Below are positions 43,657 through 52,733 of a DNA stretch of 64,000 nucleotides, piece after piece. Position 1 is the stretch's first letter, and each line of letters opens with the position of its first letter. The DNA is from Rhizobium anhuiense. GTDB taxonomy: Bacteria > Pseudomonadota > Alphaproteobacteria > Rhizobiales > Rhizobiaceae. The notes below the pieces were generated by a model. The model searched no databases. It was not told the DNA's origin and saw only the letters and a program-made list of their open reading frames with translations. Location of the stretch: NCBI RefSeq assembly GCF_003985145.1, contig NZ_ML133521.1, positions 434,001 to 498,000 on the forward strand, given 5' to 3'. A program made the translations under genes and the position numbers.

Positions 43657-46074
43657 TCAGGCCGCAATAGCCTGGTCTGGTCGCCAAACATGTGGCTGAT
43701 AGTTCATCAGAGTCTGGCCATCCGCACTTCGGCTGAGTTCTATCGTAATCAACCTGTCATTCTGAAAAGCCGGACTCAATTCCAGCGCAAGATAGTCGAA
43801 TAAGGGTTTCTCATGCACGGCCACGATAATCTGGCGTTGTGTTCTGGATTTAGCCAACGTGCGCAGCAAAGCCGCGAATTGCGCAATATGCACCTCATCC
43901 ATGCTCTGGACGGGATCATCGATCACCAGCCATGGTAGATCCGGCGACACCGAAAGATGCAGAGCGAGGAAAAGCGTGAGAGCTGCGGTGTTCAGATTGC
44001 CGGCACTTAGCATCGCACGCGGGTTTCCGCCTTTTCCACCCGCCCGGTACCACGTCTCCAGGATTGCCTCGACCGGACCACCATTTGTTTCCGGTACGGC
44101 GAACGCCGGAACGAAGGGCTCCTCAGGTGCCAAGCGGACAAACAGGTCGCGCCAGACCCGGTTCAGTGAGCCGTTGAAGACCTTTCGAACAATTCCTGTC
44201 CGCGCCTCGCCGGCGCGTTTGGCAAGTTCGCGCGCATCCTGAATAATGGCATCGGCACGCCCCTTGGCCGCATTCAGCGCATCGATGCGGCTTTGCGCAG
44301 TGGTGATCGCGGACAATACCGGTTCACGCGATGCTCTCAACCTGTTCGACTCGAGAGTGTTGCCGGTCATTTCTCTTCGGAGACTCTGGTTCGAGGTGTA
44401 TGCTGTTACAAGGCGGGACGCTTCAGCTGTGAAACGAGCCAGTGCGGCGTCGACAGCTTCGGCTGCGCCGACCGGATCGAGGTGAAGTTCGGTCGCAAAG
44501 CGGCTCAATGAGTCTCGGAGAACCGTCCCGCTCTGATCTGCAGCGGCAAGATCGGAAAGCACACGCGATGCGGCGGTTGACGCGGCCAGAAGGCGCTCAC
44601 CTTCCCCGATGCTATCGGCCATCTGTTCAAGAGCGAGGTTCGCCTCCTGTAGGAGAGCTTGTCTCGTCCTAAGATCGTCGCGGCTTTGTGGCTCGAGCCG
44701 TTGGCCCCGAACCTCACCCAGGTGCCGCTCTGCACTTGCAGCGGCCGCCAGTGTCGTTGCACGATCCTGGCTCAGTGCCTGTAGCTGGCCTGCTGCTGCG
44801 GTGAGCTCTGCTATCCTCGCCGAGACATGCGCATGCAGAGGAGTCTCGGACGTTTGGCTAAAGTCCCGTCCGCACACCGGGCAATCTTCAGAGTGTATGT
44901 GGGGTAGCACGCCACTCAGCGCTTGGGCCAACACACCAGCTTCGGTCGCAAAGCTGGAAATCTGTTGTTCCAGCGCCAGGATTCTAGCTCTTGCCCGGGT
45001 GATCTCGCCGTCAAGATCAGCTTCACGGACCGAGGCTTGTGCGTCGCTGTTGAGAACCGTCGTACACCGAGTGAGTTCCTCCTTCACCGCTTCAACGGCC
45101 GTGGAATGAGCATATTGCGGGCCACTGGAACTGATCGGCGGCAAATCCGGAAAGAGCGGAGCAAGACGTTCAAGCAGGCGGGTCAGTTCGCTGCCCTGAA
45201 TAGCTTGCCATTCCTGTATTGCTCTTTCAGCGGCTTCGCTACGTGGCTCAGCTGCGACGCGCTCTTTAGACGCATCGGTGTTGGAAATCTGCTGCCATTG
45301 TCTTACCGCGATTTCGATTTCCCGCTTGATGCCCGTCAATCTGACAAGTTCTCGCTCCTCGAATTCGGGTGTGATCGGCAGCGCGTCAGAGTTTGGTGGC
45401 TCAATAGATGTCAGTTGCGAGGTGCGCTCTTCGTTTGCCTTAGTGAGCTCCTGTATGCGCGTGTCGGTTGTTGCGAGTCCTGCGCGGAGCCGTATTACCT
45501 CCTGTTCGAGCTGCGGCACGGCATCCTTTGTCTCGGCGTAACCTGGAACTCCAGAGCGAAGGCGACGGACATCGCCGGCATCATGTAGGCCGTCAATGAT
45601 GGCGTCGAGATGATCGAGTCGGAGAAGATCCTTAACGAACCTCGTCAAGGCTGAATCGGTTCGTTTGGGGGAATCCTGGTAGAGTTCGAGCAGTCGGCCC
45701 AGCGAGGATTGAGCGAGAAAGCAGCGCTCGCCGTAGAAGCGCGACAGATCGGTGTTGAGCAGAGCGGCTCCCGAAATCCCACCGGCGCCCACAGTAAAGT
45801 CTGCTTCATTGACATCCAGGCCAGTCGTATGGATCTGCACGTTGGCGGACTTGGAGTCCTTGTGTACCAAATGGCTCGCATACTCCGGATCAACACGTTC
45901 AAGCGACGCAACGGAGCCCGTCAACGCCAACTCAATGCCGGATAGCAGGCTGGTTTTTCCAGCTCCATTTTGTCCATGCACCAAGACAATTGGTGCATCG
46001 AGAGGAACCGTAATACTCCCCCTGATGCTGCGGAAATTGGTGAGCGTGATCGACTTCAACTGGGCAGGACTCAT
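43657..46074 (-). CDS. lmuB: LmuB-like SMC/Rad50-type ATPase (Lamassu)
   Basis: The 805-residue protein has Walker A GQNGAGKTSL (34-43), long heptad-rich coiled-coil arms, a zinc hook CPVC at about 398-401, an ABC-type signature region (LSAGNLNTAALTLFLALHL) and Walker B LPWLVIDDPVQSMDEVH. LmuB is the SMC core of Lamassu anti-phage/anti-plasmid systems, which is thought to sense foreign DNA ends and unleash the LmuA effector. The ATG at 46074 overlaps the stop of the preceding gene (ATGA). The Lamassu assignment rests on gene order plus domains. Confidence 0.82.
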   Translation of the reverse strand: MSPAQLKSITLTNFRSIRGSITVPLDAPIVLVHGQNGAGKTSLLSGIELALTGSVASLERVDPEYASHLVHKDSKSANVQIHTTGLDVNEADFTVGAGGISGAALLNTDLSRFYGERCFLAQSSLGRLLELYQDSPKRTDSALTRFVKDLLRLDHLDAIIDGLHDAGDVRRLRSGVPGYAETKDAVPQLEQEVIRLRAGLATTDTRIQELTKANEERTSQLTSIEPPNSDALPITPEFEERELVRLTGIKREIEIAVRQWQQISNTDASKERVAAEPRSEAAERAIQEWQAIQGSELTRLLERLAPLFPDLPPISSSGPQYAHSTAVEAVKEELTRCTTVLNSDAQASVREADLDGEITRARARILALEQQISSFATEAGVLAQALSGVLPHIHSEDCPVCGRDFSQTSETPLHAHVSARIAELTAAAGQLQALSQDRATTLAAAASAERHLGEVRGQRLEPQSRDDLRTRQALLQEANLALEQMADSIGEGERLLAASTAASRVLSDLAAADQSGTVLRDSLSRFATELHLDPVGAAEAVDAALARFTAEASRLVTAYTSNQSLRREMTGNTLESNRLRASREPVLSAITTAQSRIDALNAAKGRADAIIQDARELAKRAGEARTGIVRKVFNGSLNRVWRDLFVRLAPEEPFVPAFAVPETNGGPVEAILETWYRAGGKGGNPRAMLSAGNLNTAALTLFLALHLSVSPDLPWLVIDDPVQSMDEVHIAQFAALLRTLAKSRTQRQIIVAVHEKPLFDYLALELSPAFQNDRLITIELSRSADGQTLMNYQPHVWRPDQAIAA

Positions 46075-46688
46075 TCGAAAATCCCTCCGGTGAGGTTAGA
46101 GCCTTTGTCATGATCTGGACTAGCGACGTCGGGAACGGCTAACGAGGCGTTGAGAAGTTCGTGCAAGCGCGCCTGCACCGCATCAGAACCGTGCGCTCCC
46201 AGCGCCACCATGTCGACAACGGTCTTTTTCAGGTCGCTCGAACTTTTCACAATCGACTCCAATGGTTCCGCGATGTCGTTGCTCGGCTCTGGTAGCGCCA
46301 AGGGGAGGAGCACCGCCAACCAGTTCTGCAGCAGAGAATTATCTTCTTCGGTTCCGATGACACCAGTCGCCAAAACGCGACATACTTTGGTCATCGCATC
46401 AAGGACAACGGCCTTTGGCTTGGGTCCTACAAGAACGGTCGTCAGAGGGCGTTTCGAGCGCGCGACATCAAGTGCACGGGCAACTCCCTCAACTTTACGC
46501 AAAATGCGTATGTCTGTCTCAAACGCTGTGTCCGCGACAAGAATGAGATCGGGTGACGGGTTCTCGCCCACCAATGCCGCGGGAACCTCAAAGGAAAGGC
46601 CGGCAATCGAGAGTGGGGATGGAAGTCGTCGATAGCCCGAACCCGTCAGCAGCTTTACGACGCCTTCTATGGGCGTGGAAGTGGTCAT
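46071..46688 (-). CDS. lmuC: LmuC-like small Lamassu subunit
   Basis: The 205-residue protein has no domain I can name. Its place between a SIR2-effector gene and an SMC gene, with 4-bp overlaps on both sides, is that of LmuC (DdmB in Vibrio DdmABC). Content: beta-rich N-terminal half (LSFEVPAALVG, LILVADTAFETDI) and a helical C-terminal half. Function as an adaptor is inferred from the family. Confidence 0.7.
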   Translation of the reverse strand: MTTSTPIEGVVKLLTGSGYRRLPSPLSIAGLSFEVPAALVGENPSPDLILVADTAFETDIRILRKVEGVARALDVARSKRPLTTVLVGPKPKAVVLDAMTKVCRVLATGVIGTEEDNSLLQNWLAVLLPLALPEPSNDIAEPLESIVKSSSDLKKTVVDMVALGAHGSDAVQARLHELLNASLAVPDVASPDHDKGSNLTGGIFE

Positions 46689-48403
46689 ATCGCGGCCTCC
46701 TCACGAAAGAGTTGCATGAGTTCAGCACTGCTGGTCGTGACTTGCAACAAGTCGTACATGCTAACTTCGCGCAAACCCAAATGACCCGTTCGGCCCGGGG
46801 AGCTTCGAGGCGACCGCGTCATGGTTGGCGGTTTCTCCGCGCTGTAGACGAGCACGGCGTCCTCATCATCGACAATGTGGCCGTTTTGCTGTAGCCGAAT
46901 TGCAGCCCGCCCATGTGCGGCGAGCACCATCTTTGTGCTGGCAGTAGCTGTTTTGACACGCGCGATGCCAGCAGACGGATCCGATGGATCAACGCCTTCC
47001 AAGGCCCACACGCCGGTTTCGATACCGATGCCAAGAACGCCAGCGATGACAGCGACTTCGGCCAGTCCGGTGGATGGGATGTTCTGGTCCCCTGCGATCC
47101 GATGCAGCGGCGTGGAAGTCAGTGGATTATATCGCCGCGGCGCGGTTCCTGCCGAGCCGTCCCGAAACATGGTCATTATCCGCGAGGTTTGGTCCGCAAA
47201 TGATTTGACGAACTCCAACCGGTCGCCGTTGTCCAGACTGGAGAGGTGGTTCCGAAGCGAGACGATGCCTTGCTTTATGGCATTCTTCCCATCCGGATCC
47301 AGGGTCCCCTCGACCAATTCGACCATGCCGCTCAGCTTGTCGCAAATCACTGATAACAGGAGCGCCATCAGCAGCGGATTGGCATAGGATTTGACAAGAG
47401 ATTGTTCGTTGATCTGATCTCGCATGGCTGCAGTATAGACCTGAGGATAGACGTTCCTCAGCAGTGCCTCCTGGTCAGCTCCAACCTGATCGCCGGAGAA
47501 AACGAAACTTGGCCTGTCACCAGGCCACGGCCATCGCATCGTCGCTTCTGCACTCGCGAAAAACGCCTGGATATTCGAATCCTGCGCTGACAAGCCCATC
47601 ATCAATGTCGGCTTGGAAACGGCGATGTCGGTGAGGCGGCCAATAACCGCTCTGTTTTCGAGAGCTGCGGCCCAACGATTGATCTGAGAGAAACGGGCGA
47701 CAAGAAACGGGCGGTAGTGCGCTTCGTCGGAGACGGCGAGTACCGCGCAGCCGTGGAATTTGATCAGCTGGGCACTCAGTTTCGGCTGCCGAAGGTCCTC
47801 GGACCTCACACAGACTACGAGTTTCGGTACGCCGCCCGTGAGTTCGTCGATTGCTTTTTCCACGAGGCCGTCCCAGTTGGCCGTCGCGATATCCGAAGCC
47901 GCACCTTCCAGCACAAGCATTGCCATGCAAAGATGCTCAACGTCCGGTTCGATCGCTGGATTGGCGAACGTGGCTGCAATCCCTACACCTTCCCACAAAA
48001 GATAATCTTCGGGCTGGCCGGCAACGGTAATTTCCAGCAATCGCGCGTAATTGTTGGTCAATCGTGTGACGATGGCATCCCGATCAGGCCAGGTCGAAAA
48101 CTCAGCGCCGGTATTTACTCGCGCCCATTCTTCATCTGAGAGGCCAGCAAGCGCCAGGGCGCGGTTCAAGGCTGCTGCAACGGCACAGTTTGCATCAGCG
48201 CGGTCAATCCTCTGTCGCAGGAACTCGATGACGCGTGGAATGATCTTCTTCAAGCCATCCACTTTTCCGAACGAGATGCCCGAACCAAGCCAGAATGCGT
48301 AGCGATCCTCGGCGACTCCGGCCGCGACAGACCGAAAGGAGCCATCGAGGATATCGAGTGTTTGGCGAATAGAAATTTTGGATGCGCTGGGCGCTAGTGC
48401 CAT
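46685..48403 (-). CDS. lmuA: LmuA-like effector with SIR2-type domain
   Basis: This 572-residue protein has an N-terminal SIR2-like domain: FWLGSGISFGKVDGL (about 38-52, NAD-binding G-x-G/S), the conserved IATANWDGLVEKA (Asn/Asp region, about 175-187) and IKFHGCAVL (catalytic-type His). SIR2 domains in defence proteins degrade NAD+. The C-terminal half (about 300-572) has no known enzyme motif and should contact the SMC partner. It is the first gene of a three-gene overlapping operon; a TATAGT box lies upstream. This composition is Lamassu of the Sir2 type. Confidence 0.8.
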   Translation of the reverse strand: MALAPSASKISIRQTLDILDGSFRSVAAGVAEDRYAFWLGSGISFGKVDGLKKIIPRVIEFLRQRIDRADANCAVAAALNRALALAGLSDEEWARVNTGAEFSTWPDRDAIVTRLTNNYARLLEITVAGQPEDYLLWEGVGIAATFANPAIEPDVEHLCMAMLVLEGAASDIATANWDGLVEKAIDELTGGVPKLVVCVRSEDLRQPKLSAQLIKFHGCAVLAVSDEAHYRPFLVARFSQINRWAAALENRAVIGRLTDIAVSKPTLMMGLSAQDSNIQAFFASAEATMRWPWPGDRPSFVFSGDQVGADQEALLRNVYPQVYTAAMRDQINEQSLVKSYANPLLMALLLSVICDKLSGMVELVEGTLDPDGKNAIKQGIVSLRNHLSSLDNGDRLEFVKSFADQTSRIMTMFRDGSAGTAPRRYNPLTSTPLHRIAGDQNIPSTGLAEVAVIAGVLGIGIETGVWALEGVDPSDPSAGIARVKTATASTKMVLAAHGRAAIRLQQNGHIVDDEDAVLVYSAEKPPTMTRSPRSSPGRTGHLGLREVSMYDLLQVTTSSAELMQLFREEAAI

Positions 48404-48880
48404 GTTTTTATGCCCATCGCGAAAGAAATCGAAGCAGCTTACTGATACTATCGACTATATTTTTACAGATCACTATCTCAATCTCGGCGTGCAATAAGAA
48501 ATCGAACCAATTGTTCCTCATCAATCCGGCTGCGTGATGTCAAGCCAGGAGCCATCGGTGATCGCACGTGTAGCAGCACAAAACCCGATAAAGGAGATCG
48601 AGCCGAAGTTTACGATCGTCGAATTCGAAGTTGGCGTCGGGAGGCGGAGAAATAATGAGGCTCTCACCGAATATGTAAATGGCTGAACGTTTCACGCTAC
48701 CGCAAGGAATAAATGGATCGCCGAGGCAAATGCCTTAGCACTTCGAACGCATGCCGGCCAAATCCAGTCGGACCGAGGCGATAACCAGTGTCGGCGCTAT
48801 CGGACAAGCGGGCGAATGAACGTCATCCAGTGCTTCCTTGGCGGAGCAGGGGCAGAGCAGCAGCGCGGCGTGGCCCGGAG
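48404..48880. other. Intergenic, nothing recognised
   Basis: About 480 bp between the lmuA start and the amine-oxidase remnant. The right part lies in frame with the remnant but has no oxidase homology. The left end should carry the lmuACB promoter. Confidence 0.45.
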
Positions 48881-49168
48881 GCCACGCTAAGCGCGGCGCT
48901 CGATGAGCTACGGCTCCCTTTCGGTCCAGAGGCGTGTAAGAAGCTACAGCCTCTCGTCTATTCCGATTGGGTGAACCTACCGTCAATCGGAGGGGCCTAT
49001 AGTCATGCAATCTCTAGACTCGTCGATATCATGGGAGTACTCGGGGCGCCTTATTACGACCGTGTTTTCTTCCCTGGCGAAGCGACGCATCCTTACGACT
49101 TCTCGGCTGCTCACGGAGCTTTTGAAACCGGACTGCGTGCCGCGCGCGAACTTCTCGCAAGGTGGTGA
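48881..49168 (+). pseudogene. Flavin amine oxidase, C-terminal remnant
   Basis: The frame reads LRLPFGPEACKKLQPLVYSD, WVNLPSIGGAYSHAIS, and FFPGEATHPYDFSAAHGAFE followed by TGLRAARELLA. The G-E-A-T-H...HGAF-x-TG-x-RAA stretch is the FAD-binding C-terminus of flavin monoamine oxidases. The roughly 350 residues that should precede it are missing. It marks a deletion or insertion border of the island. Confidence 0.75.
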
Positions 49169-49671
49169 AATGGCCCCTTCTCTCTGCGGAAGAACCTCCG
49201 AGTTCTACAAATGCCATTCATGCGCAAAAAGCGAGCTTTTTCAGACGTTTACGCAATTTTGCCCGCCCGTCAGCGGTTCGATTCCTTTCAAGGCGCCCGA
49301 CACTGATTGAAAGAGGTTCGCCGGCAAATCCGAAGTCAATTCTGACCGCAAAGGTTAGTCTGCCAATTTGACCAATCATACGTTACAGAAATGATAGCGG
49401 CGGGTCGAGCCGCCGTTGCTGCTCCCAAGGGAGTCAAATTGGGCGTGCCTTGAAAGGCGGGGCCGAAGAGCAGGCTCTCGTTTAAGATGTGTCGCGTATT
49501 TGGTACAAAAATGCGGGTCATGGCCGTAACGGCCTAGAAACGGCTGGAAAGCACGTGGGTGCCAAACGCCTAATCTTGAGGGAGCCGTTTGCCAACTCAG
49601 TAATATTTTCTTCTGGAACGAAGCTGGCGAGTAGCCCGTAGTCTATTTGGAGGGAGCGTGATTGAAATCCC
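49169..49671. other. Intergenic with one GC-rich hairpin
   Basis: No supported gene in about 500 bp. CGGCGG (49398-49403) and CCGCCG (49410-49415) form a perfect stem with a 6-base loop; no T-tract follows. Short frames on both strands lack start signals. Confidence 0.45.
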
Positions 49672-50709
49672 TTATTTCGTTTGGGAAAGCCAAGCAGCAT
49701 AGCCGTTGTTTTCCGGGCGGCAGGCACGTGCTGGATGGGCTGAGCAAATGAAAGCGTCGAGCAGCGGATTGTCGTCAGACGACAGTGCCCGCCGGTAGGT
49801 CGAAGAGACAAGAGCGAGCCAGTATTGGAGATTATCTGTCGTCTCGAAATACGATTTGTCGTCATCGTTCAGTGTAGGTAATTGGATTGAAGTGTCGGCC
49901 GTGTAGATGTGGAACATTTCCGGCGTGGTGCTGGATATCCGAGCTTTGCCTGTCCTTGCAGAAGATGCAGGGAGGGAACGGTTGCGCCTTTCGTCATCGC
50001 GGCAGTTTGTATAAGGATCGGTGACGCTGGCATCGTGAGTCTCACCATTGGTGCAACCGTCTACTCGGACGGTGACGCCGTTGCGGAATATATACATTTC
50101 TTCGACATGATTGATCATGGCTGCGACCTTCCAGCCACCCTTTCCAGTGGCGCGGTGGATGCAGCCTTGGATATCATCGGGAGCGCAGAGTTCGACCTTG
50201 GTTTCCACTGTCCCGTTGACCAATCGCCTCAGCGTCACCTCGCAGATCGACGGCGTTCCGGCGTCGCAGCTTAGGTCTTCAAATACTTGTCCCGCCACCG
50301 GAAATTGCGAGCCTGACTGGTCTTCGATCGCGCCAATCAGCTCATTCGCGCAGGCGTCGAGGCGATAGCTTTTGGAAAGCACCCGACTGCAGGCGGTCGC
50401 AATCCACGTCGCCAGCCGGATCGCGTCGGCATTCGCGACATACACTACGGCATTAAAGGCTCGTGTTTTTGTTTTGTGCGTTTTCGGGGCGGTGAAGATG
50501 TCGGTGCGCAAATAGGTACATTTTTTCACACTGCCTTTAGGCCAGTCTGGAAACAATGCGTCAGCGTTTTCACATGCGCCGGGCGGCGACATATATCGTG
50601 AGTTGTCAACTAATCGGCGGTGAACTTGCCCGACTAAAGCTGAGACCGGCTCTCCAGCCCACGCACCCGCGGCAACAACAATCATGAGTGCGAACAATAT
50701 GAGGCGCAT
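49672..50709 (-). CDS. Secreted protein of unknown function
   Basis: From ATG 50709 (GGGGGA upstream) the protein has 345 residues with a Sec signal (LILFALMIVVAAGAWA). The mature part has about ten cysteines (PGACENADALF, KKCTYLRTDIF, TACSRVL, DLSCDAGTPSICEV, DGCTNGE, DAFICSAHPARACRP), consistent with disulfides in the periplasm or outside. No family recognised. It follows the 54778-50933 gene set in the same direction after a 223-bp gap and may belong to it. Confidence 0.65.
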   Translation of the reverse strand: MRLILFALMIVVAAGAWAGEPVSALVGQVHRRLVDNSRYMSPPGACENADALFPDWPKGSVKKCTYLRTDIFTAPKTHKTKTRAFNAVVYVANADAIRLATWIATACSRVLSKSYRLDACANELIGAIEDQSGSQFPVAGQVFEDLSCDAGTPSICEVTLRRLVNGTVETKVELCAPDDIQGCIHRATGKGGWKVAAMINHVEEMYIFRNGVTVRVDGCTNGETHDASVTDPYTNCRDDERRNRSLPASSARTGKARISSTTPEMFHIYTADTSIQLPTLNDDDKSYFETTDNLQYWLALVSSTYRRALSSDDNPLLDAFICSAHPARACRPENNGYAAWLSQTK

Positions 50710-50932
50710 ACTGAATTCCCCCATGAGCGCTGCCATTACCCGGTCCGGTGTATCAGATATTCTGCATGCAAAAAGCGAGCTTAAGATAGTCGCGCCCGCC
50801 GTCCGACGGAAGACGCCAGTGGGTCGCCGTCAACCTCTGCGCTTGGTAGGATATTCAGCAATAGACCCTGTGTCCGGACTGCCGCTTCTGACCGAGATGG
50901 CGGCTAGTTCTGTGGAAGCCTCATCAGTGTAA

Positions 50933-51373
50933 TCAGGAAGTCACATCTATGGTGATGCTCGCCTCCGCTCGGAAAGTGTCGCTATTAACTTGGAAGCGAA
51001 ATCGATAGGGGGTTTTTGTCGGGTCGAACTCTAGGTTGCCGGCGTAGGGAGGCTTTGAGGTGTCGATTGGAAAGTTGATCCAGTAATCTTGGCCGGGTTG
51101 AATTTGGAGAGGCGGCTGACTCGGCAATGGCGGCGGTAGGAAATCGTTAATGTGCACGACATCTCCCGCTGCATCCTCTAGATCCACGATAAAGTAGTGC
51201 GAATTGCGGAAAGTAATTTCAAGCTCGATTGACGTCTTGTTAGAGAAGATGGGGGTGACCGTAACCTTGCCATCCTGAATTTTGGCTGAGGCTAGCAGCC
51301 CGAAACCGGACACCTCGGGCTGCGGATCGCCCGAGGCCTTCAGTACTATCGGCTGTTCTTTCAGGAATTTCAT
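50933..51373 (-). CDS. Unknown 146-residue protein, exported-cassette gene 4
   Basis: A beta-rich sequence (KVTVTPIFSNKTSIELEITF, HYFIVDLEDAAGDVVHIND) with a Pro-rich loop (PPPLPSQPPLQIQPG). It could be an immunoglobulin-like or C2-like fold; no family assigned. It starts 7 bp after the 448-residue gene, so it is in one transcription unit with the three genes before it. No signal peptide. Confidence 0.6.
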   Translation of the reverse strand: MKFLKEQPIVLKASGDPQPEVSGFGLLASAKIQDGKVTVTPIFSNKTSIELEITFRNSHYFIVDLEDAAGDVVHINDFLPPPLPSQPPLQIQPGQDYWINFPIDTSKPPYAGNLEFDPTKTPYRFRFQVNSDTFRAEASITIDVTS

Positions 51374-51380
51374 GGTGCAC

Positions 51381-52727
51381 CTATTTCGAGAGATTGATAC
51401 GGCAGCCGAACAGCATCGCGTCGGCCCCGCAGGTGATGGCGTTCGGCAGCAGATCGATCTGGAATGGGGTGCCCGAGAGCCTGAAGCGTTGACGTAAGTC
51501 TATGCCAAGGCCGTCGAGGAATCGCTGCAGAAGCGGAAGACTCCAGGCATCGAGCGCCTCGTTCACACCCCTCAGCATCAGACGTATTATGACATCCCGG
51601 ACCACGAAGAAAACGGCTGCCCAGCCGGCCGATTTCGCCCAGCCGAGGTTGATGTCGATATTGGATGCGAGCAGGTCAACGAATAGGAGGTCGTTACTGA
51701 AGCGGAATGCGACTTCGAGCGTTGCGTCGAGTTCAAGCGGGATTCCGATCACCTCTCGCCCGATCTGAGCATGGATCTGAAGCGACCCCTCCATAAAGGT
51801 GAAATCAACTCGGTGCAGAATCACCTTTCCCGTTGAGTCGGGCCGCCCATGGTCATCGAACTTGATGGGGATCGCACCCCCCGCCCAAAGATCTTGCAGT
51901 ACCTGGCGGGTCCAACGGTACCCGACGGCGAGTCCGACATCGAATGCGCCGTCCGTGAAGGCTTCGACGTCGCTGTAGTGCTGATGGCCGACATTCTGAT
52001 CGGCTTCGAGAAGGACATGGATTTCATCGGGCGTAGCCGCATTCTGGCCTCCGACGACTTTGAGATCAGTCGTTCCGAACTGGCCGGATGGCGTGCCGAA
52101 TATCTCATTTGCCGGCGCCGGTAGCGATCCGGCAAGCCCCGAGAGGGCCGGGAAGGCGAAAGCCGTGCGCAAGCGTACGACGCCGATCCGCTCGAATATC
52201 TGCCGAACGATCGCATTCACCGCAGGACCGAACGTCAGGTCTCCGATGCTATTGAGATCCGCCCGCAGTAGCTGACCAAAGCGGACCGTAGCGATCTGCG
52301 CTCCACCAACCCCGGATATGGACACGTCCGCCGTCGCTTCGAGAATACCGCTGAAGTCGCAGATAAACGACTCGTCAAGGGCGGGATCGCTATAGCCACC
52401 TGCCGGCCCACTGAAAGTCCATTCGTCGAGTTGGAAGCGCGATCTAATGCTTCCCGAATATTCGATGTGGATGCCAATCCTACGATCCACTCCGGCTCGC
52501 GAGAATAGCTCCACGACGTCAAAGTCGCATTCGAATTCAATCCCTATTGTTGCACCAAGATCCGGCTCGACGACGGATTTATTCGTTTTGAACCGACGAG
52601 GCAATTCGCCCGAGGTGATAGCAAAGTCGATGACGCGATTCAGGAAATCCAAGGAAACGCCTGCTTGGATGTCATAGTCTCCACCATCGAAGACGAACGG
52701 ATGTACTGTGGGCACGAGGGGGGGCAT
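51381..52727 (-). CDS. Unknown 448-residue protein, exported-cassette gene 3
   Basis: Amphipathic beta/alpha pattern with alternating hydrophobic strands (GILEATADVSISGVGGAQIA, LELDATLEVAFRF) and a hydrophobic C-terminal helix region (AAVFFVVRDVIIRLML). It begins DYDIQAGVSLDFLNRVIDFA, a form weakly reminiscent of tubular lipid-binding (TULIP/P47-like) proteins; this is only an impression. Almost equal in length to the gene before it (449 residues). 6-7 bp gaps on both sides indicate one operon. Confidence 0.6.
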   Translation of the reverse strand: MPPLVPTVHPFVFDGGDYDIQAGVSLDFLNRVIDFAITSGELPRRFKTNKSVVEPDLGATIGIEFECDFDVVELFSRAGVDRRIGIHIEYSGSIRSRFQLDEWTFSGPAGGYSDPALDESFICDFSGILEATADVSISGVGGAQIATVRFGQLLRADLNSIGDLTFGPAVNAIVRQIFERIGVVRLRTAFAFPALSGLAGSLPAPANEIFGTPSGQFGTTDLKVVGGQNAATPDEIHVLLEADQNVGHQHYSDVEAFTDGAFDVGLAVGYRWTRQVLQDLWAGGAIPIKFDDHGRPDSTGKVILHRVDFTFMEGSLQIHAQIGREVIGIPLELDATLEVAFRFSNDLLFVDLLASNIDINLGWAKSAGWAAVFFVVRDVIIRLMLRGVNEALDAWSLPLLQRFLDGLGIDLRQRFRLSGTPFQIDLLPNAITCGADAMLFGCRINLSK

Positions 52728-52733
52728 CCGTTG

